Shown piece after piece: positions 7,691 to 13,512 of a DNA stretch of 23,909 bases; position 1 is the stretch's first letter; every line of letters starts with the position of its first letter. The translations under genes were made by a program, and so were the position numbers. The notes beneath the pieces were generated by a model. The model ran no database searches. It saw only the letters and a program-made list of their open reading frames with translations, and was not told the DNA's origin. The DNA is from Bradymonadales bacterium. Its GTDB lineage: Bacteria; Myxococcota; Bradymonadia; REDH01. Location: NCBI GenBank assembly GCA_947483645.1, contig CANKLS010000018.1:1-23909 (forward strand), read 5' to 3'.

Positions 7691-8846
7691 TTTGAAGAGA
7701 ACCGGAGCTGCGCTGACCATCGCGCTGCTCTGCATGATGCCGTCAGGCCTCTCGGCCGAGACGGTTCAGGAGCGGGTGGCAACCGCTGCGGCAGCGCATC
7801 ACTACCGCGCGCTGCAGGTCGCAGCGGGGGAGTTAGCGATCGAGCCTGGCTACCGCGTTGCCGCCTCTGCTGCTGCCGACTTCGCGGGCCTCGCCCTGCG
7901 CGGAGAGGAGGCCGGTTCATGGTGCCGGGCAGTGTTGCCGCGCGACGAGCCGGTGCTCTATCTGACGGAGTTCTCGCGGCTGCTGGAGCGGTCGCTGCGG
8001 TTCGAGGATGCGGCGCGCTGCCTTGTGCGGGCGGCGGAGCTCGCGCCCTCGATGGAGCGCCGCGAGGTGGCTGCGCGGGCGTTGCTCCGGACCGGGTTGG
8101 AGGCCGAGGCGTCGCGGCTGCTGGCGCCCGATGGCGACACCGCGCTCTTGGCCGAGTCCGATGGTCTGGCGGGGCGACAGGTGGAGCAGTCTGCCCGCTG
8201 GCCGGAGCTTCGCTGGGCCGCTTCGGGCGAGGGCGCTGCTGCCTTCGGGGCGACGGTCCAGGCGGCATACGAGGCCTTCGTTGCGGCGTCTGGTGAACCG
8301 CTTGCGGCCGGGTTGACGGTGGAGCGTCTGGCTCCCGTTCTCCGTGCGCATACGCGGCTCGCGGGGCTCTCTGCGGATGGAGCGGTTGGCATCACGCTCG
8401 GCAGGCTCGTGAGTGTGGAGGAGGGGCTGCCTGCGGCGGTGGAGCAGGAGGTGGTCTGGCATGAGCTGGCCCATGTCTTTCTGGCCGTTCGTGCACCCTA
8501 TGGAGGGCCGAGCTGGCTCGGTGAGGCGGTGGCCTTCGCCTGGAGTCGGACGCTCCTGCAGGCAGCGGGGATTGGGCCCGTTCCGTTCGTTCACGGCCCA
8601 GCGTTGGCCGGCTGGATCGCGGAGCTGGCGCAGAGCGACGCGGCGGTGCTGGATGGCCCGCTGCGGGCATCGCGCGACGCCTTCGCCGCGCGGCTGGGGA
8701 GCTGGTTTGCGTCGCGGTTTGGAATGGAGGCGCTGCTGAGCGTCTATACGGCCTCGTCGCAAGGCGAGCCGGTGGAGATCGCGCTTGCGCGTGTCAGCGG
8801 GCTTTCGTCGGCGGAGCTGCGGGCAGCGTTTGAGGCCGCGCCGTAG
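7680..8846 (+). CDS. Exported HELAH metallopeptidase-like protein
   Basis: The product has 388 residues from GTG 7680, which overlaps the NTF2 lipoprotein gene by 11 bases. An in-frame TTG at 7692 is an alternative; the signal peptide (KRTGAALTIALLCMMPSGLSA) is kept by either. Residues 30-180 are Ala/Arg/Glu-rich helices reminiscent of TPR-like packing. The C-terminal half holds WHELAHVF with HELAH at 261-265 and WLGEAVAF with E282 as the probable third zinc ligand, the peptidase-MA/gluzincin arrangement. It is the second such gene in the block and lacks the membrane domain of the first, so it is probably periplasmic. It ends 4 bases before the dnaJ stop on the opposite strand, with no terminator visible between them. 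Confidence 0.8.
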   Translation: MASSLKRTGAALTIALLCMMPSGLSAETVQERVATAAAAHHYRALQVAAGELAIEPGYRVAASAAADFAGLALRGEEAGSWCRAVLPRDEPVLYLTEFSRLLERSLRFEDAARCLVRAAELAPSMERREVAARALLRTGLEAEASRLLAPDGDTALLAESDGLAGRQVEQSARWPELRWAASGEGAAAFGATVQAAYEAFVAASGEPLAAGLTVERLAPVLRAHTRLAGLSADGAVGITLGRLVSVEEGLPAAVEQEVVWHELAHVFLAVRAPYGGPSWLGEAVAFAWSRTLLQAAGIGPVPFVHGPALAGWIAELAQSDAAVLDGPLRASRDAFAARLGSWFASRFGMEALLSVYTASSQGEPVEIALARVSGLSSAELRAAFEAAP

Positions 8847-8850
8847 CGGC

Positions 8851-9966
8851 TCAGTCGTCGGAGGGGTCGAAGAGGTCTTTGAGCTTGTCAAAGAAGGAGG
8901 GGCGTGAACTCTGCTTTTGGCCGCTTGCTTCGCGGAGTTCTTCGATGATGCGTCGCTGCTCTAAGGAGAGCGACTTGGGGACCTCGAGCTTGAAGTGGAT
9001 GTGGAGGTCGCCACGGTCCTTGCGGTTGACGATCGGGATGCCCTTGCCGGCAAGGCGCTTGCGGTCGCCCGGCTGCGTTCCTGCCTTGACCTCGACCGTT
9101 GTCGTACCGTCGAGGGTGGGGATGTCGACGGAGCCACCGAGCGCAGCGGTGGAGAAGTCGATGGGGAGTTCGAGGTGGATATCCGCACCATCTCGCTCGA
9201 AGACGTCGTGGGCCTGGACCTCGAAGATGACGAAGAGGTCGCCGCTCGGGCCGCCCTTGGAGCCGGCTGCACCCTCGCCGCGGAGCCGGAGTCGCTGACC
9301 TGTGTCGATGCCGGCGGGGATCTTCACCTTGACGACCCGCTCCACCTTGGTGGTGCCGCGGCCGCCGCAGGGCTTGCAGGGGTTGGAGATGATGGTGCCG
9401 CGGCCCTTGCAGCGGGGGCAGGTGGACTGGACGGTAAAGAAGCCCTGGCTGTGGCGGACCTGTCCGGAGCCTGCGCAGCTGGAGCAGGGCGCGGGCCGGC
9501 TGCCGGCCTCTGCGCCGGAGCCACTGCAGGTAGAGCAGGCCTCGTCGCGTGCCACCTTGACCTCTTTGTCGGCGCCATGGACAGCTACATCGAAGGGAAG
9601 GCGCATGCCGAGCTCGAGGTCAGCGCCACGCTGCGGTGCATTGGGGTCGCGACGCTGGCCGCCGAACTGGAAGAACTCGGAGAAGATGTCGCCGAAGTTC
9701 GAGAAGACGTCCTCAGATGAGTACCCTTGGCCGCCATTGCCGAGCCCGGCTTCGCCGAAGCGGTCGTAACGGGCCCGCTTCTCTGTATCGGAGAGGATGC
9801 CGTAGGCCTCAGCCGCGAGCTTGAACTTGTCCTCGGCCGCCTTGTCGCCCGGGTTGCGATCAGGATGGTACTTGAGCGCCTGAGCGCGGTAGGCCTTCTT
9901 GATCTCGTCCGCTGAGGCATCCTTGGCCAGGCCGAGGACATCGTAGAGGTTTGCCTTTTCGCTCAT
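8851..9966 (-). CDS. dnaJ: Chaperone DnaJ
   Basis: The product has 371 residues, the usual length for type I DnaJ. It has a J domain (residues 5-70) with the HPD motif in [10 protein letters not shown], a Gly/Phe-rich region ([16 protein letters not shown]), and four zinc-binding repeats ([32 protein letters not shown]). The C-terminal substrate-binding domains follow ([19 protein letters not shown]). It stimulates the DnaK ATPase and delivers unfolded protein in the cytoplasm. It is not beside dnaK, which lies 7.5 kb away on the other strand, but is divergent from the rpoH-type gene. Its promoter element is shared with the fmdB-dnaK unit. The tail [19 protein letters not shown] is also typical of such proteins. 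Confidence 0.97.
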   Translation of the reverse strand: MSEKANLYDVLGLAKDASADEIKKAYRAQALKYHPDRNPGDKAAEDKFKLAAEAYGILSDTEKRARYDRFGEAGLGNGGQGYSSEDVFSNFGDIFSEFFQFGGQRRDPNAPQRGADLELGMRLPFDVAVHGADKEVKVARDEACSTCSGSGAEAGSRPAPCSSCAGSGQVRHSQGFFTVQSTCPRCKGRGTIISNPCKPCGGRGTTKVERVVKVKIPAGIDTGQRLRLRGEGAAGSKGGPSGDLFVIFEVQAHDVFERDGADIHLELPIDFSTAALGGSVDIPTLDGTTTVEVKAGTQPGDRKRLAGKGIPIVNRKDRGDLHIHFKLEVPKSLSLEQRRIIEELREASGQKQSSRPSFFDKLKDLFDPSDD

Positions 9967-9984
9967 GGGTTTGCTCTAAATCGG

Positions 9985-10029
9985 GTTGCGCGAGCGCGCT
10001 GCGGTAGGCACCGGGCGGGGGATGTCAAA
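9985..10029 (-). promoter_or_regulatory. dnaJ promoter with a composite element shared with fmdB-dnaK
   Basis: Read on the minus strand: TTTGACA (10029-10023), 11 bases, GTGCCTACC (10011-10003), then G and CAGCGC, two bases and TCGCG. Treated as a promoter, -35 is TTGACA, the spacer is 16 bases and -10 is TACCGC (10006-10001). Transcription would begin about 28 bases before the dnaJ ATG. The same pattern at the same spacing occurs at 17101-17141. Confidence 0.7.
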
Positions 10030-10090
10030 CAGTGGAAGTGTCGAACCGCCCGGGGCCGTGATCGCTGGACTCGTGGATTGTCTGCACCTT

Positions 10091-10104
10091 CGCCCGGAGG
10101 GGCG
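10091..10104 (+). other. Short hairpin in the rpoH-type gene leader
   Basis: CGCCC (10091-10095) pairs with GGGCG (10100-10104) around the loop GGAG. It lies 16 bases before the larger hairpin and would form in a transcript reading toward the sigma gene. Confidence 0.35.
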
Positions 10105-10119
10105 CATCTGAAGAGGGCG

Positions 10120-10153
10120 GGAAGAGGGTTGCTGCAGGCAGCGTTCCTCTTCC
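10120..10153 (+). repeat. 34-base imperfect inverted repeat / hairpin upstream of the rpoH-type gene
   Basis: Arms GGAAGAGG (10120-10127) and CCTCTTCC (10146-10153) are exact complements. Inside them, GTT faces GTT (two G-U pairs around a T-T mismatch), then GCTG pairs with CAGC across a four-base apex within CTGCAG. The structure starts 117 bases upstream of the sigma gene ATG. TTCCTC (10144-10149) in its 3' arm is also exactly complementary to GAGGAA (10228-10233), the Shine-Dalgarno sequence of the sigma gene. It could act as an operator, an RNA thermosensor or an attenuator; the sequence does not decide which. Confidence 0.7.
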
Positions 10154-10236
10154 AGCAAGCCCTCGCACGCGGTCGACCTCGCCAGCCCTTCTCGGGGCGG
10201 GCGGCACTGACATCGGGCATCGTGTTGGAGGAAGCC

Positions 10237-11163
10237 ATGTTAATGCGCAGCGAGCAAGTGATGAAGGTTTCGGCATCGGCAACCACGGCGGGTCGCGAAG
10301 ACAGCGGCGTCCCGATGGATGCGGTGGGTCGGTATCTCTACGAGATCCGGCGGCATGTTCCGCTGACGGTCGAGGAGGAGGGGGTGCTAACGCGCCACTT
10401 CCGAGAGACTGGTTCGAAGGTCGCGGAGTCGCGGCTCGTGAATGCAAACCTGAGGCTGGTAGTGAAGATTGCGCGTGAGTACCCGACGGGTCGGACCTCG
10501 CTGCTCGACATCATCCAAGAGGGGAACGTGGGGCTGCTGCATGGCATTCGGAAGTTCGACCCTGAGCGGAACATCCGGCTTTCCAGCTACGCGCAGTGGT
10601 GGATCCGCGCCTACATCCTCAAGTACCTGATGGATAACCACAAACTGGTTAAGGTGGGCACCACGCAGGCGCAGCGGAAGCTCTTCTATAACCTACGCCG
10701 GGAGAAGGACCGGCTGCAGCAGCAGGGGCTGGTTCCCACGGCTTCGATGCTTGCGCGGGCGCTGGGCGTCAAAGAGGTCGAGGTGCGGGAGATGGAGGTG
10801 CGGCTTTCGGGCCGCGAGGCCTCCATCGACGCACCGATCGAGGACGGCGAGCGGGGGTCGCTCGGCGACATCATCCCGAGCGGCGAGGAGGCTGTGGATG
10901 AGCAGGTGGCATCGCGGGAGTCAGAGTCTCAGATGCTCGGGCAGTTTGCCTCGTTTTCGGCGCAGCTCTCGGGTCGCGATCTGGAGATCTGGCGGTGCCG
11001 CCTGGTTGCCGAAGAGCCCGAGACGCTTCAGTCGCTGGGCGACCGGTTCAAGGTGAGCCGAGAGCGGGCGAGGCAGCTCGAGGCGCGGATTGTGGCGAAG
11101 CTGGCGACCTTCTTGGGAGTGCCGAATTCGGCTGCTACCGCTCTGGTGCGGTCTGGCGCGTGA
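10237..11163 (+). CDS. rpoH: RpoH-type (sigma-32 family) heat-shock sigma factor
   Basis: The start is set at ATG 10237, behind a strong GGAGGAA (10227-10233); the frame open to 10078 upstream is leader sequence. The product has 308 residues. Region 2 carries NANLRLVVKIAREY, LLDIIQEGNVGLLHGIRKFD and SSYAQWWIRAYILKYL, matching the core-binding and -10 recognition segments. The VKVGTTQAQRKLFYNLRREK block corresponds to the RpoH box (QRKLFFNLR in E. coli RpoH). Region 4 ends with TLQSLGDRFKVSRERARQLE, the -35-recognising helix-turn-helix. The protein would direct RNA polymerase to heat-shock promoters. It lies divergent from dnaJ. A non-RpoH alternative sigma factor of the same group is possible, but the RpoH box makes this the best call. 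Confidence 0.88.
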   Translation: MLMRSEQVMKVSASATTAGREDSGVPMDAVGRYLYEIRRHVPLTVEEEGVLTRHFRETGSKVAESRLVNANLRLVVKIAREYPTGRTSLLDIIQEGNVGLLHGIRKFDPERNIRLSSYAQWWIRAYILKYLMDNHKLVKVGTTQAQRKLFYNLRREKDRLQQQGLVPTASMLARALGVKEVEVREMEVRLSGREASIDAPIEDGERGSLGDIIPSGEEAVDEQVASRESESQMLGQFASFSAQLSGRDLEIWRCRLVAEEPETLQSLGDRFKVSRERARQLEARIVAKLATFLGVPNSAATALVRSGA

Positions 11164-11172
11164 GGTGAGTTC

Positions 11173-11201
11173 TTGACCGTCTGCGGGCTACGGCGTAGCA
11201 G
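11173..11201 (+). promoter_or_regulatory. Possible promoter with an overlapping dyad upstream of the TrpC-like gene
   Basis: TTGACC (11173-11178), 17 bases, TAGCAG (11196-11201). The perfect inverted repeat GCTACG-G-CGTAGC (11187-11199) covers the end of the spacer and most of the -10, a position suited to a repressor. The leader to ATG 11350 would be about 140 bases, and I see no other structure in it. Confidence 0.4.
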
Positions 11202-11349
11202 CCGTGTGGCAAGTGTGAACGCTCGAATCCACCACAGTCGGCAGCGCGGCGGATCGGCGGGCCCTGTGGTCGTGCTTCGGTGCCCTCCGCAGATGTTGTT
11301 GCGGTTGTTTCGAGCGGTTGTGTCGACGGTCACCCTCGAGAGGAAGTTC

Positions 11350-12147
11350 ATGCAGTCGATTGAAGCCGTCGATGCCTCGCGGCAGCGCTGGATTGCGGCC
11401 CAGAAGAAGGCGGGCGTGGAGGGAATGTACCGCACACGAATCCACTATCTTCCGCTTCCGCCTTCGATGGCCGATGCGCTTCGGGTTCCGCGGGCTGGTC
11501 GTGCGGTGGTGCTGGAGTTGGGCGAGATTGATCCTCGGGGTTCGGCAGGGCTGGCAGCCTGTAAGCGGCTGGAGGAGGCTGGAGCGACGGCCTTCTCGGT
11601 GACGGTACGGGAGCGGGAGTCGGAGGAAGATTACGAGCGGGTGTTGGCGCTTGCGCAGCAGACCACGCTCCCGCTTGTGGTGCGCGACCGTGTGATCGAT
11701 CGCTACCTGGTGACGATGGCGCGTGCGCACGGAGCCTCTGCGGTGACGGTGCAGCCCTCGGTTTTGGGCGATCGAGAGCTGCAGGCGGTGTTGGGTGCGG
11801 CCGTGGAGCATGGCCTCGAGGTCTGGTTCGAACTCGAGACAACCGCCGATCTGGCGCGCGCCGTTCGGTTTGGCCAGGGTCACCCCGTAGGGCCCGGCTT
11901 TCGGACGGCTTGCATAGGAGCCTCGAAGGAGGGCGGTGCGCTTCTGATGCAGGAGACGACGCGCCGGCTGATCTCGCGGCTGCCCGACGCGGTGCTGCGG
12001 CTCTGGACGATGGAGGAGGTGCCGGAGGTACTGCCGAGCACAGGCTTCTCGCAGGACTTTGACGCATGGGTGCTGCTCGCACCCACCGGGCAGGAGGCGG
12101 CGCTGGCGGCGCTGCTTGAACTCCCCGAGGCCGAGCGAGGGAGGTAG
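11350..12147 (+). CDS. TrpC-like (indole-3-glycerol phosphate synthase fold) protein lacking catalytic lysines
   Basis: The start is ATG 11350, behind AGAGGAAG; the frame is open back to TTG 11173, but that stretch has no protein-like character. The product has 265 residues. Its centre aligns with the TrpC barrel: EEAGATAFSVTV, then LPLVVRDRVIDRYLVTMARA (TrpC: LPVLRKDFIIDPYQVYEARA), GASAVTVQPSVLGDRELQAV and GLEVWFELETTADLARAV (TrpC: GLDVLVEVHDEEEL). The lysine of the LRKD motif is Arg112 here. The lysine of the EIK motif is lost (ELGEIDPRG around residue 56). The C-terminal ESG phosphate-binding motif is absent (LWTMEEVPEVL). It therefore probably does not make indole-3-glycerol phosphate, and may be a binding or regulatory relative. 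The downstream SRPBCC gene follows after 3 bases. Confidence 0.7.
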   Translation: MQSIEAVDASRQRWIAAQKKAGVEGMYRTRIHYLPLPPSMADALRVPRAGRAVVLELGEIDPRGSAGLAACKRLEEAGATAFSVTVRERESEEDYERVLALAQQTTLPLVVRDRVIDRYLVTMARAHGASAVTVQPSVLGDRELQAVLGAAVEHGLEVWFELETTADLARAVRFGQGHPVGPGFRTACIGASKEGGALLMQETTRRLISRLPDAVLRLWTMEEVPEVLPSTGFSQDFDAWVLLAPTGQEAALAALLELPEAERGR

Positions 12148-12150
12148 GTC

Positions 12151-12615
12151 ATGGCGCGGTTTTCTGGAGAGCATCAGGCGGTTTTGCTTGTTAAGGCTCC
12201 GCTCGAGCGTGTCGCTGCCGGGTTCTCTGATCTGGACCGGATTGTGCGCTGTTACGGGCCACTGGAGCGCTCGGAGCGGGTAGACGATGAGACCCTGCGG
12301 TTCTGGCTGGTTCCGAAGGCGCAGCGGGGCATCTCGTTCAAGGGAAACTACAGCTGCCGATACCGGCTTGTGACGCCGGAACTGCTCAGCTGGTCGACCG
12401 TGGGGACGGGCAACATGTGGTCGACGGGCTCGTCGCGGTTTGAGGCGGTGGAGCCGGGGCACACGCGTGTGACCTATGCTCAGACGATGGAGGTGGAGAT
12501 GGAGCTGAGCCGCCTGCTGGCTCCCATCGCGCGGCCCATCGTAGGGCACGAGATGCGCGAGGGGATCAGAGCCTACCTCGAGCGGATGGTCGCGAGCGTG
12601 GAGCGGGACGGCTGA
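12151..12615 (+). CDS. START/SRPBCC-like small protein
   Basis: The product has 154 residues, starting at ATG 12151 behind GGGAGGTAGG, 3 bases after the TrpC-like stop, so the two are surely co-transcribed. The layout fits the helix-grip fold: strand AVLLVKAPLERVAAGFSDLD, helix, strands around RSERVDDETLRFWLV and GISFKGNYSCRYRLVTPELL, a WSTVGTGNMWSTGSSRFEAV hairpin, TRVTYAQTMEVEM, and a long C-terminal helix EMREGIRAYLERMVASVE. Family members bind hydrophobic ligands, act as cyclases or shield lipids. No ligand can be inferred here. There is no signal peptide, so it is cytoplasmic. Confidence 0.7.
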   Translation: MARFSGEHQAVLLVKAPLERVAAGFSDLDRIVRCYGPLERSERVDDETLRFWLVPKAQRGISFKGNYSCRYRLVTPELLSWSTVGTGNMWSTGSSRFEAVEPGHTRVTYAQTMEVEMELSRLLAPIARPIVGHEMREGIRAYLERMVASVERDG

Positions 12616-12620
12616 GTTAC

Positions 12621-12649
12621 TTGTCGGCGGGCGGCGTCAGCGGTAGCGT
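12621..12649 (+). promoter_or_regulatory. Possible promoter of the 12672 gene
   Basis: TTGTCG (12621-12626), a 17-base spacer and TAGCGT (12644-12649), with GGAGGA and ATG shortly downstream. The spacing and -10 type repeat those seen at 1813 and 11173, but the -35 has one mismatch. Confidence 0.4.
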
Positions 12650-12671
12650 CGGGCTTCACGATGGAGGATGC

Positions 12672-13448
12672 ATGAGGCGGATTGCGGCGGTTTGTTTGTG
12701 TTTGGTTTGCTGCCTGCTGGCGGTTTCGGCGCGCGCCTCGGCGCCGCTTGATGTTGCGGCGATGATGGGCAAGGCGGCCTGGTCGGCGACCCCCGCCGAG
12801 GTGCTGGCCGACTACCGCGAGCAGATGATGGCACGGTTCCGGCAGGCGTCGGCCGGCATTGCCGATCCCTTGCGGGTGGAGGAGCTCCGGAAGGAGGTCG
12901 ATGCGTCGATCAAGCGGGCCTCCGAGAGCCTCGCGCAGCTTGATAACGAGCGGACGGGATACGAGGTCTCCGTGATCGGCGGCGAGGTCTTCGGGCAGAA
13001 GGGCATGTCGATGATCACGGTCCGTCCAACGGCAAGCCTGACGGGCAATTTTCATTACATGGTCTTCTCGGAGGGGCGGCTCTCCAAGGTGCTGATTCCC
13101 TTTGGCATCGTGGCGATGGACTACATGGCGATCGAGCAGTTCATGGCGGTTCAGTCGGAGAAGTTCGGGCCGCCGGACACGACAGAGTTTCGCAAGGACG
13201 ACAACGGTGTGAAACTGCTGCACGAGGCAGTTTGGAGCGACGGCGTAACGCGGATGCGGCTGCTGGAGCGTCGCACCGACCTGCAGAGCCATCTGATTGT
13301 ACTTGAAGATGCGACGAAGCCGACCTTGAGCCTGCCCGTCGATGCCAGCATCCGTCCCCGCCGTAGCGTCGAGGATCTGCTCGGCGGCGAGGGTGAGGGG
13401 CCGGTTGAGAGGGACGAAGAGGAAGGGGAAGGGGAAACATTCGAGTAG
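12672..13448 (+). CDS. Exported protein of unknown function
   Basis: The start is ATG 12672, with GGAGGA at 12663-12668. The product has 258 residues. It begins with a signal peptide (RRIAAVCLCLVCCLLAVSARA), cut probably before SAPLDV. The cysteines in the signal do not form a standard lipobox. A helical part follows (ADYREQMMARFRQASAGIAD, LRVEELRKEVDASIKRASES, spacing suggestive of a coiled coil). After it comes a beta-rich part with GYEVSVIGGEVFGQKGMSM and NFHYMVFSEGRLSKVLIPFG, and an acidic tail. The middle region resembles a substrate-free periplasmic sensor or chaperone-like domain, but I do not recognise a family. It stands 64 bases ahead of the next lipoprotein gene and may share its transcript. 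Confidence 0.75.
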   Translation: MRRIAAVCLCLVCCLLAVSARASAPLDVAAMMGKAAWSATPAEVLADYREQMMARFRQASAGIADPLRVEELRKEVDASIKRASESLAQLDNERTGYEVSVIGGEVFGQKGMSMITVRPTASLTGNFHYMVFSEGRLSKVLIPFGIVAMDYMAIEQFMAVQSEKFGPPDTTEFRKDDNGVKLLHEAVWSDGVTRMRLLERRTDLQSHLIVLEDATKPTLSLPVDASIRPRRSVEDLLGGEGEGPVERDEEEGEGETFE

Positions 13449-13512
13449 TCGCAGGGCGCAGGCTGAACGGCGGCGACCGCAGAGAGCGAACCAATCGTCA
13501 GGAGCGAAGAAG

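Noticed and set aside
8995..9720. A 241-codon open frame opposite dnaJ
   Set aside because: Antisense to the DnaJ zinc repeats and C-terminal domains; no motif.
10078..10236. N-terminal extension of the rpoH-type protein
   Set aside because: The extension contains the hairpin sequences and reads as non-conserved, Arg/Gly-rich protein, whereas ATG 10237 has a strong ribosome-binding site.
9967..10236. CIRCE (HrcA) operator at dnaJ
   Set aside because: No TTAGCACTC/GAGTGCTAA-type inverted repeat is present in this region or before fmdB-dnaK.
11188..12549. A 453-codon open frame opposite the TrpC-like and SRPBCC genes
   Set aside because: The plus strand has recognisable folds, ribosome-binding sites and a 3-base gap, and this frame has none.
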